Shown: in pieces, positions 52,421 to 64,000 of the stretch
Position numbering within the stretch: position 1 is the first letter of the stretch
Layout: every line of letters begins with the position of its first letter
From: Cristatella mucedo
Taxonomy: Eukaryota > Bryozoa > Phylactolaemata > Cristatellidae
Length of the DNA stretch: 64,000 nucleotides
Direction of reading: 5' to 3'
NCBI GenBank assembly: GCA_009760855.2
Contig: WPIO01000009.1
Location: forward strand, 126,001 to 190,000
Notes under the pieces: model-generated
Database searches by the model: none
The model's input: only the letters and a program-made list of their open reading frames with translations
What the model was told of the DNA's origin: nothing
Position numbers and translations under genes: made by a program

Positions 52421-53541
52421 GCACAATCTAGGCTTTCACTTCTATGCGGATGACACTCAGTTGTACCTTTGCTTTGATCCCTCCCAGCCTTCGAGCACCT
52501 CAAATTCTCTCAACTCACTTGCTGCATGCATTGATGACATCCGATCATGGATGGCAGCAAATTTTCTAAAACTAAACGATGATAAAACTAACTTACTAGT
52601 TATGGGCAAACCTAGTGTTATTCAGAAATTGGAAAGGCTGACTTTCAAAATTGGCTCTGCCAGCATATCTCCAGTTGCATCAGCTCGAAATCTAGGTGTC
52701 ATATTCCAAAGCTACCTCTCGTTAGACGACCACATCAGCTCCACAGTCAAATCAGCCTATTTTCAGCTTCATAACATTGCTAAAATTAGGGCTTGTTTAG
52801 ATAAGGATACCACGTCCAAGTTGGTCCATGCATTCGTGACATCTCGTCTCGACTTCTGCAACTCACTGCTTACTGGCCTACCAGCATGTGCGATCAGGCG
52901 ATTGCAGCTGGTGCAAAACTCTGCAGCTAGGCTTGTCTGTCGTGAGCGTCGCAGTTGCCACATTACTCCACTTCTCGCCGACCTGCACTGGTTACCAGTC
53001 AAGCAACGGATTGACTTCAAGGTTTTGTCGCTCACTTTTAGGTCCCTTCATTCTATGGCTCCAGCCTATCTTTCAGATATACTACCCCATCAGGCAAAGC
53101 ATCGTACCACTCGCTTTTCGGAATCCAACAGTCTACAAATACCTCGTACAAACCTTAAATCCTTTGGAGACTGTGCATTTAGCTCATATGCTCCCACAGC
53201 CTGGAACTCCCTCCCGACCTGCATCAGAACATCCCCTGACCTGACCACATTTAAAAGAAACTTAAAAACATACCTATTTAGGACAGCATTTAGTGGGTCC
53301 TTGTGATTCGTCCTCAATGTGCTTATGCGTGCTGACACTGTTCATGCTGCCACTAACCACATTTGCATGCTGACCCAGTGCATGTAACCCCTAACCATGT
53401 TATTCATTTTGTTTGTTTTTCAAGCATGATTTTACTTACTATTCTATTGCGTATCACTTTGCAGCAAATGTAAAGCGCCTAGAAAGAGATTAAGTTCTCT
53501 GAGGGCGCTTTATCAAGTGCAATATTATTATTATTATTATT
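52421..53541 (+). mobile_element. LINE A copy with the longest intact frame
   Basis: The LINE begins at HNLGFHFYADDTQLYLCF and runs without a stop to the C-terminus LKTYLFRTAFSGSL (stop at 53,306), followed by 3' UTR, hairpin tail and (ATT)n. The frame extends 5' of the LINE to 52,248, giving 352 codons of which about 57 are non-LINE. RT motifs before YADD are missing, so it cannot be active. Least decayed copy in the window. Confidence 0.92.
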
Positions 53542-54094
53542 AATATAATTACGCATGCTCGACAGGTGATTTCACTTTTGTTTGCTATGTCTTCGCTTGG
53601 GTTGTTGGTTCTCAGCTTCAGATCTCCGACGATTCAGAATCACAGGTTGCCCTAAGCGGCTCTTTGCTGGTTGTCAGTAAAGCCGTGTCAGGAAGCGTTC
53701 CGACAATGTTCTTCCATGGCTTAAGCTGTTAAGGAGAGGTGTGATAGTTACAAAAACTTGGCCTGGATGGGCGTTGCCTGGCGCAGCCTCATGCAGTTGC
53801 TGCGGGAACGACGGTTTCTTTCTTTCTTGAGGTTAAAGACTCGCTGGCTCGTTATTGCTCGACCTCTTTTCCCCGCTTTGAACGCGAGGCTCTTAAAAGG
53901 CAGACTTTTTCCGAGGGCGGCAGCCAGATATGCAGGTAATGGCCTCTATTGACTCTGACAGCCACTAATCGTATTGCTAGCAGATCCGTTGTCCAACTGC
54001 CAGATTTCCCATTGAGCTGGTCTAGTGACTCAAGCGACTTTCGTACTCCTTGCTGGTGCTTTTGCTGCATCATTTCTACTGGGGAGAGGAGCAC
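53542..54094. other. No feature recognised
   Basis: Unique-looking sequence with short frames only. Confidence 0.4.
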
Positions 54095-56400
<2,306 letters not shown>

Positions 56401-56524
56401 GGTCCTCTTGGCCGGCAGCTGTCGAGCGACAGCTGCAACGATCAGCTCTGCTCGCCTTTGCTGGAACTCGGGCTCTCCCACCGGCTCAGCGGCTGCTCGG
56501 CACTAAAGGCTTAATGACGGCGGC

Positions 56525-56532
56525 TATAAAAA
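56525..56532 (+). promoter_or_regulatory. TATA-like box upstream of KIF26
   Basis: TATAAAAA lies 140 bp before the ATG at 56,665. A start of transcription about 30 bp downstream would give a 5' leader of roughly 110 bases that includes the in-frame stop at 56,560. This is inference from position and sequence only. Confidence 0.45.
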
Positions 56533-56664
56533 CCGTCATAATTTTTCGGAGCGCGGTTTTGAAGTGGAACACACTATTCTGATTGGGGCCAAACTCGTTG
56601 CAGCAGCGCCGAGGATTGCTCGCCGTCGCCGGGGGCCGGCTTCGGCAGCGGCGGCAGCGGTGGA

Positions 56665-56961
56665 ATGGCCAACCACGGCTGCTCGGCCGCCGCCTCCGGC
56701 GGCAGGCAGGCATCGTCCGGTGCAGCCAGGAGGAGGCGCGGTAAAAAGGAGCCAGCCATGGCCTCGGCCGCTGGAGAAGGAGCCGCCGCCGAAGGGCCGC
56801 CGTCGTCGTCGGAGCAGAATCAGCAGCAGCAGCAGCAACCCAGCGGTCTGCGCGGCGTCGGAGGATTCGGCGCGTCGTTCAAAAGTCCGGGACCGCCCAA
56901 GTGCCCGCCAGAACTTCTGCGTACCGTACCGAGGCTCAGCGCCTGGTCGGAGGCCGGCAAG
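56665..56961 (+). CDS. KIF26: KIF26 exon 1 (N-terminus, residues 1-99)
   Basis: The start at 56,665 is the first ATG after an in-frame TGA at 56,560, with G at -3 and G at +4. A second good start lies at 56,758 (residue 32). The exon encodes an Ala/Gly/Ser-rich stretch, a basic RRRRGKK patch (residues 23-29), a QNQQQQQQP run, and then the conserved [12 protein letters not shown] pre-motor block. It ends with AAG before GTAAGC at 56,962, in phase 0. A further 5' coding exon cannot be excluded, but the upstream stop and a TATA-like box at 56,525 support a true first exon. Confidence 0.85.
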
Positions 56962-59555
56962 GTAAGCGGCAGGCGAGGTACGCGGTAAGGTAAGCGCAAG
57001 ATAGGCCAGGCCAGGTAGGCCAGGCCAGGTAGGCCAGGCCAGGTAGGCCAGGCCAGGTAGGCCAGGCCAGGTAGGCGCCTTTCGAGACTCCTCTCTGAAA
57101 AACGGCCGAGATCGCCACGGTTGCCACGGTTGCCGTCGCCACGTGCATTAATGCAACGTGGCTGCGCCTTGCATCCATCAGCGCCGGCGCAGCCACGCTG
57201 AAAGGCAGCCGACCGTCGCCAGAGGTCTTTCGGCGAAAGCCGATGGACACACCCCTTGAGGTGGATCCGAGAGTTGACCGGGACCTATTGGCCCTCTCCC
57301 TAAGGGGACGCCCTCTCCCTATGCCACAGATGTACGAAAGAACGTCGAACCAGGACTTGGGGCACTCAAGGAGAATACAGCCACAATGCGACGGCGACTT
57401 TGTCAGGTTTTTGGTGAGATACCAAGTTTATGGTTACCAGCCAAAGCTCCTTGCTGTCTGTCGCCAGGGCTTAGCTACCGACTAGCTCTTCTTATGCGAT
57501 CTAATACCGAAAACTCAGGAGCCAATCGATGGCCACCGGTGGACATCGGTGGGCTGCAGCGATGCTCAATGAGAGAAGCGCGAACTTTGCCCTGAGCTGG
57601 AGAACGTTCCAACATTCGCCTAGTCCGAGTCAGTGTTCCAGGTGAGCATTCTGCGCACACTTTCTTTGTTTACCGTAATGCTCCATTTGCTCATTCGCGG
57701 CACATAATACTACACTTTTTATTAAACTACCGCGAAACAGTTTATAATAAACTTGGAAATGACGGCCTACGTCGTTGATCCTTCCTGCCAACCCGTGCAT
57801 AGCATTAGTTGTGATTGGCCCTCCTTGGATAAGGTGCTCAACTTTAGCGACTAAGGTCGTGGACTCGAGCCCTCTGGCATAGATAAAGCGCCCGGATAGA
57901 GCTTGAGTTCTCTTAGTGTCGCCATGCAAATTAATTATATGTGCGCATCTTCTATCCCCACCTGTCAGGCGAGCAATGCGTGAGTGGGTCCGCGTGTAAT
58001 GGCAGGCTTAATGGTTGCAGATCAGGGTGCTGCTGAAGCTGTCGTCAGGAGATCTTGTCGCAGAGGACGCCGGCACTCAGTGCATTTGTGTGGACGCAAT
58101 CGGAAAACAGCTCATGCTACAGAAGCCGCATCGAGATTCAGCGATGCCGTCGTGCGGTAAAATAGCCTTGCCGAGAGCAGTGTCTGCAGACTCGCCAGAC
58201 ATGCGAAGTCCTAAAGCGGTCCCCGTGTCATCATTGCCGAGGGTGTTCACATTCGACAATGTTTACGCAAGCAGTGTTAGCTCGGTAAGAGAGTTTCCGA
58301 GCTCCGAGAGACTCACAACGTTCAGGCTTAGAGCTCGATAGATGAAATGGCTTTGCATGCTTCCCGAGACGCCAAGATGCCTGACAGACAGACGTGAGCC
58401 CCCTATCCGAGCAAGTATATTGCTGCCTCAGACGATCATTTTGTGCGGTCACTTTTTACAGCTTGACATTAGCACTGACTGTCTACCGGAGGTGCTCCAG
58501 TCTGTGGTCAGCGGTGCCAATGGCTGCATCTTCACATATGGTCACTCGCGTCTGGGTAAGTAATATTACCCAAGGATGTTCTTTCTACTAACTCTGTTTT
58601 TGTGGTCTCTTCGTTTTACGTAGGAGTATACAAGGGATGACTCTGTGAATGTTATCCCAAATCGCATTGACATGGTTTCTGTCCAGCATGGGTAAAGTGC
58701 TTAAAAAGAGATTTAGCTCTCGGACGAAGCAATACATTATTATTGTTATTATTATTATTATTAGGATTTTCAGTAGTAAAATAGCGAAACATTTTTACAA
58801 GTAACTTTATTCCTATACATAGCTAGACAAAGTTTTATATGTAATTCAAAGTCAGAATATTCCCGCGGTGGCGATATATATTCGACAATTGCGAATTGTT
58901 TATCGCTCTCGAGAGCCGCAGCTGCAGTTCATGAATTAGAGCTTGTGAACGGGGAGGCGTGACAACTGAAATCAAAATTGTACTTTAGCCTTTGTTTGTC
59001 CCTGTCGAATGCTCCTAGTGTTTAGCAGCTCCACGAGTCAAATATATGTGGCTCAACCCCTGAAAGGATTACTGGATCAAACAATTTATGCCCCTAATGT
59101 CCGAGGCACTTACCTAATTCAATAGGCTGGTAGGTAGCCTTTGACTAGCCGAGTGAGGCAGGCAACAAGCTAAATTTTAAGACTCCAGAAACTCGCAAGA
59201 AGTATTTGCATCTAAATTGAAAGATCACTTGGAACCCGTGAAGACCTTTCTGTCACGGGTTGACAGACTCTGCAGCTGATGGCTGATCGTTGGGACTGCC
59301 TGAACTACAAACGCATCTATTTTTCACAGTATTTGGTGGGTCCGTGTGATTCGTCGTTTGGGGGCTTATGCGTGCTGACACTGTGCATGCTGCCATTAAC
59401 AATATTTGCAATCTGACCCTGTGCATATCACCTCTAACCATTGTATGCTTGTTGACATTGAGCATGCTGCCATTAACCATTCAATCACGATTCATTTGCA
59501 GGAAATGTCAAGTGTCCACAATTAGATTCTGCTCTCTGAGGGAGCTATACAAATG

Positions 59556-59592
<37 letters not shown>

Positions 59593-62500
59593 GAGCGCCC
59601 AGATCAATGCGTTTGCACACATTCAACGAAATTCTTGGGCTGCAAGGAAGCGAATTGTAATGCAATAAGTGCAGTCCAAGCAGGAGTTATCGTTGAATGA
59701 CTAATTGTCTGGCTGCCACGACGACGGTCAAGGAGTCTAGGACATGTTTTAAGGCAGCGTATAGCTAAACGTATGGTCTGGCGAATGATATGCCCACGAT
59801 CGCTGGAGGTGCGAAATGACTTTCTTTTCGTTTTGCTTTTGCATATCAATAAATACCAGTGGCTTCACGGTGAACTGAGGCAGGAGTGCTCGCTGCAGCT
59901 GAAAGGCTGCTTTAGAAGGAGCACCGCACCCGGTTACGCGTTCAGACGAAGGTCATAATCAGCCCAATAGATGCCGCTCTCCGCTGGCCCGGACTTGCCC
60001 GGACTTGCCCGGACTTGGCGAGACAAAACCCGCGCGCCCGCATCGAGTTTATGCAATATTGATTAGGGATCGCAGATCCGAACTTACTCCTACGGCGGAC
60101 ACCGCGGTTGTACATTTTCGTCAAATATCCGAAACTGCAAGTACCTCTCGCCAAGGCGACAGGACGGCGTGTCAATATTTGAAATGACATTCTCAAAAGC
60201 AATAGCTTCAAGGGAGGAGCAAAAGATGGGGTGCGAACATTGCACTGGAGTTTACGGCGGGCGGGCCGGTCGTCAGCTGTCAGGGTCGGCTGGCTCTCAT
60301 ATCGAGGCCGTCGAGCGGGCTGCGTTTCCATCCTGCCAGTCAGCACTATGCACGCCTCTGCTCGCTGACCGCGAGAGAGAGAGAAAGTAATTTGTTTACT
60401 ACTTTCCAAACTGGCACGATTTCCGCTTGTCGCCTAGGCAAATCGTCGACGATGATTGGCGACGGCGCGTCTGCGCAGACTCACGGAGTCATTCCATGCG
60501 CTATAGCGTGGCTGTACAAGCTGCTCGAAGAGCAGCGCAAAGGCTGCGCCAATAGCGAGACTCGCGTGCGCACCTCGGTCTGGGTGTCGGCGCTCGACGT
60601 TCGCGGCAGCAATGAAGCCTTGCAGGATCTTCTCGCGGACGCAGACCAAGGTAAATGACCCTAACGCGTCCCGCCGGCGGCGGTCGGGCCTTGGTCGCAC
60701 GCGCACACCGCCCCGCCCCGGGTTGCCCGCCAGCCTTCGCGTGAGCTGCACGCAAGGCGCAGCCAAGGTTTGGCCTCCCCTTTGCCTTTCGTGGATGAGG
60801 CGGGGGGGGGAGGCGGCTCGGCCACAGGCTGCCGGTGTGTAGGCGAGGTTCACTGATACGACGAGCAGCGCTGCTAGCTGGAGGAGTTGGCGCTCTGTGC
60901 GCGGGATCGTTGTTTCGCCGACGAAAGGAGGATTACTTTCCCAAGAATATGCACGGTAAACAGATATTGCTGCTTTCGCCGAAGACGCGGTTGCTCTTAA
61001 TGAGCCCCGAAAGGCCGACGCAACGCTCATGTCTTCATTGAATGCGGAAGTAGAGGTCTGTCGCTCCATTGGCACTAGTGCGACGTAATTACAGCTATCT
61101 AGTTGCATCTTTGAGGAGCGGTTAAAGTGCCACGAGGCATCGGTTGGCTGTTAGTACAGTCTGGTGTATACCCAGCCTGCCATGCAACTTAAGCAGATCG
61201 ATCCGAAGGTACACGCACAGCCCTGCTTCGGTTTTAACGGCGCATGGAGTCATACACCTAAGCTAATTTTCAAAGTTGACTCCATTGCTGCCGTCATATG
61301 CCTTTAGGCTGACTTGAAAACTGCTAACACGGCATATGTTGGTACTCCTTTTCTCGCCTATACTTAATCTCTACCTGAGCAGCAGGTAACTTCCTTATAA
61401 TGATAATAATGATAATAGTAATAATACGTTGTATAGCGCCATCTGAGAACTCAATCTCTTTCTAGGCGCTTTACATTTGCTGCAAAGAAAGCACGGTCGA
61501 ATGGTTAGTGGTAGCATGCTCAATAAACAACAAGAATGACATGGTTAGGGGTGACATGCACAAGGTCAGCGTGCAAGTACGGTTAGTGGCAGTATGCACA
61601 GTGTCAGCACACATAAGCAAATAAATGTCGAATCACAGGGAATCACTAAATGCTGTGATAAATTAATACGCTTTTAGTTTCTTTTTAAATGTGGTCAAGT
61701 CAGGGGATGTCATGACGAAAGTCGGGAGCGAGTCCGAGGCTTTGGGAGCGTACGAACTAAAGACGTGATCCCCAAAGAGTTTGAGGTTTGTACAAGCTAT
61801 AGGTAATCAATTAAGTTCAGAAATGTGGTCGGTTCGATGCAGCGTTGTCGGGATGTAGATTTGATAGGCAGGCTGGAGCCAAATAATGAAGGGACCTCAA
61901 AGTGAGCGACAAAATCTTGAAGTCAATCCGTTGCTTGACTGGTAGCAAGTGCAAGTCGGCGAGAAGTAATGTGATGTGGCAACTGCGACGCTCACGACAG
62001 ACAAGCCTAGCTGCAGAGTTTTGCATAAGCTGTAAGCGCCTGAGTGCACAGGCCGGTAGACCAGCAAGCAGTGAGTTACATAAATCAAGATGGGATGTCA
62101 CAAATGCATGGACCAATTTAGATGTGGTATTCCAGTCTAAACTTGCCCGATATTTAGCAATGTTATGTAGCTGAAAGTAGGCAGACGTGACTGTGGAGCT
62201 GACGTTGTCGTCTAATGAAAGGTCACTTTGGAATATGAAACCTAGAATTTGTGCAGATTCAACAGGAATTATACCGGCAGAGCCGATTTTGAGCGTTAGC
62301 CTTTCCAATTTCGCACTCGCACTGGGCTTGCCCATAACTAGTAAGTTAGTTTCGTCATCGTTTAGTTTGAAAGAATTTGCTGCCATCCATGTGCGGATAT
62401 TTTACATGCAGCAAGGAAGTTGAGAGAATTCGACTTGCTAGAGGGCTGGGAGGGATCACAGTAAATGTACATCTGAGTTTTGTCTACATAGAAGAGTGAA

Positions 62501-63443
62501 AGCCTAGGTTGTGCCTGGCAATCGCATCGGCTAGAGGGAGAATATAAACCATGAAAATAGCGTGACCAAGCACAGAGCCCTGAGGAACCCCATAATTCAA
62601 AGGTTCCCCGGATGGTCTTTGTCCATTCCGGTTCGCGACGGCTCCTTGATATTTCAGCTGTATTTGTCGCTCTCTGGCTTCTGAATGGTTTCGCCGAGTT
62701 GTGTCAGTCTTATGCCTCGTTCGTCCTGACTCTCGCCGATGCAAACGCCGCTACGGAATGTGTCAAAAAGGACCCTCTGCTTCATCCGTTAATGCCCACG
62801 GCTGCGAAGCAGCGCCCGACCTCGAGCGCACAACGAGAGACTTCTCGCTTCGAGTTTTTTGTCGAGATGTCTCGCTTTCGCTTTCAGACGACACAGCCGC
62901 CGCCGGCGCGGAGCTCCAGTGGAGACCCGACGCTGCGAGGGGCGGCGCCAAAGTGGAGAACCTTCGCGAGCTCAGGGCGCCCACTGCGGAGCAGGCGGCC
63001 GCCTATCTCGATGCGGCGTGCTCCAGGCGTCAGCTGCTCAACGGCGCCGGTGCGTGAGCGGGCGTGCTCGTTCGCTCCCGCTCGCATGAGCCGTCGATAA
63101 TTGCCGCGTTAGCGAGCGCTAGCGACAGCTGCCTCGTATTCCCGGAATCGAGGCAAGCGGCTCGCTGAGCGGGCAGCGCACTGAGCCGGTAGCTGCGGGC
63201 GGTGTGGGCGTTAGCAGGTGATCACCCGGGACGCGGCGGCGGCGGCTCCCACCTCCTCTTCACGCTGCACGTGTACCAGCACCAGGTGAACAAGGAAAGC
63301 CTCGCCGGCGGCCGGAGTCGCCTGCACCTCATCGACGTCGGGACCTGCGCCAAGTCTCGCAGCGACGGCACCGCTCTGACGCTGTCGGCACTGGGCGACG
63401 TCGTTTTGGCGCTTCTAAACGGCCAGCAGCAATTCCCACATAG
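56665..63443 (+). CDS. KIF26: KIF26-family atypical kinesin, 5' part of gene (six exons; continues beyond the window)
   Basis: Spliced gene: six exons join in phase to 418 codons plus two bases. Residues 1-99 are a short Gly/Ala/Ser/Gln-rich N-terminus; residues 70-99 ([12 protein letters not shown] then AGK) resemble the pre-motor segment of KIF26A/B. The motor starts IRVLLKL (100-106) and has FTFDNVY, the strongly KIF26-like [11 protein letters not shown] (201-211), the P-loop [14 protein letters not shown] (213-226), [19 protein letters not shown] (354-364), [14 protein letters not shown] (374-387) and [13 protein letters not shown] (400-412). The usual kinesin switch II LAGSE is replaced by DVGTC, and switch I is not a normal SSRSH. 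Known of the family: KIF26 proteins bind microtubules without normal ATPase cycling and act in signalling and cell or axon guidance (VAB-8/KIF26 group). The N-terminus is much shorter than in vertebrate KIF26. The rest of the motor and the tail lie beyond 63,443. Family assignment is firm; KIF26A versus B cannot be decided. Confidence 0.93.
57003..57074 (+). repeat. 14-bp tandem repeat in KIF26 intron 1
   Basis: About five copies of AGGCCAGGCCAGGT, 41 bp downstream of the exon 1 donor. Each copy contains CAGGTAGG, which resembles a splice donor. Confidence 0.9.
57811..57938 (+). mobile_element. SINE S2 copy in KIF26 intron 1
   Basis: Degenerate A-box region (TTGGATAAGGTGC), B-box-like GGACTCGAGCCCT, then the family tail AAAGCGCCCGGATAGAGC... 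ending CGCCATGCAAATTAATTA. Sense orientation relative to KIF26. Confidence 0.7.
58021..58284 (+). CDS. KIF26: KIF26 exon 2 (motor N-terminal strands, residues 100-187)
   Basis: Follows the acceptor TTGCAG at 58,020 and ends before GTAAGA at 58,285; both junctions are phase 0. Begins IRVLLKL, equivalent to KVKVMLRI in vertebrate KIF26, and carries [16 protein letters not shown] (beta-strand region) and VFTFDNVY. The spacing from FTFDNVY to SVVSGANGC across the next intron matches my recollection of human KIF26A without gaps. Intron 1 (56,962-58,020) contains a 14-bp tandem repeat and an S2 SINE. Confidence 0.92.
58462..58555 (+). CDS. KIF26: KIF26 exon 3 (helix before the P-loop, residues 188-219 part)
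   Basis: A 94-bp exon following TTTTTACAG and ending before GTAAGT at 58,556. Encodes [24 protein letters not shown] and TYGHSRL, then the first base of the P-loop glycine codon (phase 1). This is the most diagnostic KIF26 block in the window. Intron 2 (58,285-58,461) is only 177 bp and shows nothing else. Confidence 0.93.
58650..58764 (+). mobile_element. LINE A/S2-type tail fragment in KIF26 intron 3
   Basis: Diverged copy of the tail (GTAAAGTGCTTAAAAAGAGAT...) ending in an ATT microsatellite. Too short to assign to the LINE or the SINE. Confidence 0.6.
59328..59592 (+). mobile_element. LINE A 3' untranslated end in KIF26 intron 3
   Basis: Matches the 3' part of other LINE A copies from GGGTCCGTGTGATTCGTC through CTGACACTGTGCATGCTGCC, ending in a diverged tail and (ATT)n of about 11 units. 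A short internal duplication of the TGTTGACATTGAGCATGCTGCC-like block is visible. No coding part is retained. Confidence 0.8.
59987..60018 (+). repeat. 10-bp direct repeat, three copies
   Basis: CCCGGACTTG repeated three times in KIF26 intron 3. Confidence 0.9.
60438..60650 (+). CDS. KIF26: KIF26 exon 4 (P-loop Lys-Ser and following helix, residues 219-290 part)
   Basis: Starts GC after CGCCTAG and so completes the glycine codon, then [40 protein letters not shown] and [10 protein letters not shown]. Kinesin GKS/T is intact, although most kinesins have YTM where this has SSTM. Ends in phase 1 before GTAAAT at 60,651. Intron 3 (58,556-60,437) contains LINE A 3' ends. Confidence 0.92.
61395..62632 (-). 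mobile_element. LINE A copy, antisense in KIF26 intron 4
   Basis: Read on the minus strand: RT motif GVPQGSVLG (62,580-62,610 region), [14 protein letters not shown], a disrupted YADD region, then an uninterrupted 189-codon frame (61,817-62,386) with [47 protein letters not shown] and [15 protein letters not shown]. The 3' UTR and tail reach about 61,430 and end in an ATT-type microsatellite at 61,395. It is 5'-truncated and frameshifted, so defective. It nearly fills the intron but leaves both splice sites intact. Confidence 0.88.
62888..63049 (+). CDS. KIF26: KIF26 exon 5 (mid-motor, residues 290-344 part)
   Basis: Follows the pyrimidine-rich acceptor TTTCGCTTTCAG; the split codon with exon 4 gives Asp. 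Encodes [12 protein letters not shown] then [20 protein letters not shown], matching the [17 protein letters not shown] block of vertebrate KIF26A. The donor GTGCGT at 63,050 is somewhat weak but keeps phase 1 with the next exon. Intron 4 (60,651-62,887) is the longest and holds an antisense LINE A copy. Confidence 0.9.
63218..63443 (+). CDS. KIF26: KIF26 exon 6 (switch I / switch II region, residues 344-418 and on)
   Basis: Encodes [14 protein letters not shown] (switch I region), [14 protein letters not shown] (switch II region), and [20 protein letters not shown]. Ends in phase 2 before GTCAGT at 63,444. The acceptor reads TAGCAG, so a start three bases earlier (63,215) is also in frame. 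The next exon, expected to begin near the vertebrate DHRLTM motif, is not in the window. Intron 5 (63,050-63,217) is 168 bp. Confidence 0.9.
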
Positions 63444-63660
63444 GTCAGTCTTTGCAAGCCGTCGCCGTCGCCCGCGAGGCGTTTTATGGGTCGCATTCAG
63501 AGTGCATGGGTGCCGGGCGGGTGACCGTAGCCAGCCAGCGAGGGCTCTCCAGCTAGCCGACGAAGACAGATCCGTGGCATCTGAATCAGCTTACATCTAT
63601 GATCGTTAGCATTCGACGTCGGCAGCCAGATGTCGATGGACGAAGTCACTTAGCCGAGCC

Positions 63661-63815
63661 GGTTACGCCCAGTGGTTAAGGGTCTCGCTCCGACCGAGGT
63701 CAAGGTGAATTAATTTGATGGCCGAGGTCGTGGGCTCGAGCTCCACGGTATACGTGAAGAGCCTGAATAGAGATATCACGTTGTCTGAAGGCGCTATAAA
63801 AATGAATTACTATTT
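63661..63815 (+). mobile_element. SINE S2 copy
   Basis: A box GCCCAGTGGTTAAGG, body with GGCCGAGGTCGTGGGCTCGAG (B box at its end), then a tail with GAGCCTGAATAGAGAT, GAAGGCGCTATAAAAATGAA and an AT-rich end. One of the better-preserved S2 copies. It lies downstream of KIF26 exon 6, presumably in intron 6. Confidence 0.8.
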
Positions 63816-64000
63816 TTTCTGAACCAGGCGGCTCTCTACGGAGATAAACCGAAGCGAGGCCGAACGAGCCGACACCTCGCATGCTCAAATCCCTCCAGAA
63901 GGCTGGCAGGCCAGAACCCTCCTCCAGTACGGCCGGTAGAGGCCCGAGACTAGAGGCTGAGACTTTCTAGGGGGCTCAAAGCTAGTGCCGGAACGCCTGT
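63816..64000. other. Right edge, presumed KIF26 intron 6
   Basis: No further KIF26 exon or repeat is recognisable between the S2 copy and the end of the window. Confidence 0.4.

Overview
This is a repeat-dense nuclear window from a metazoan, most likely a bilaterian invertebrate. Evidence for this is one spliced gene of the animal kinesin family KIF26 with GT-AG introns, many 5'-truncated L2/CR1-type LINE copies with short microsatellite tails, two tRNA-like SINE families, and long CT/GA, TA and minisatellite arrays. A spiralian such as a flatworm or mollusc would fit, but nothing in the sequence settles the phylum.

Layout. Bases 1-54,000 hold no protein-coding host gene that I can support. 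They hold fossils of one abundant LINE family (called LINE A here), a second related family (LINE B), one fragment that looks like the restriction-like endonuclease end of an R2/NeSL-type LINE (about 18.4 kb), SINE families S1 and S2, and simple repeats. At 43.5-46.6 kb a LINE-SINE segment of about 1 kb is present twice in direct orientation. At 49.9-51.9 kb lies a 17-bp minisatellite of about 2 kb with higher-order structure. At 54.1-55.2 kb a GA tract grades into 16-bp and 10-bp purine-rich repeats.

The only confident gene begins at 56,665 and runs off the right end. Six exons on the + strand (56,665-56,961; 58,021-58,284; 58,462-58,555; 60,438-60,650; 62,888-63,049; 63,218-63,443) join in phase to 418 codons plus two bases. 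They encode a short low-complexity N-terminus and then most of a KIF26-type motor domain, with the P-loop split by intron 3 and a degenerate switch II. A TATA-like box lies 140 bp upstream of the start and a 290-bp GA tract just upstream of that. Introns 1, 3 and 4 carry LINE A and S2 insertions, the largest being antisense in intron 4.

The most useful unexplained structures are: (1) the shared 3' hairpin tail of S2 and LINE A, which suggests S2 is mobilised by LINE A; (2) the 17-bp array, whose proximal third carries a dozen CACGTG sites and whose variants are mostly CpG decay; (3) the 1-kb tandem duplication; (4) a LINE A tail inserted inside the reverse-transcriptase region of a LINE B copy. 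I found no CRISPR array, operon, prokaryotic gene or complete novel protein system. Most long open frames here are translations of tandem repeats.
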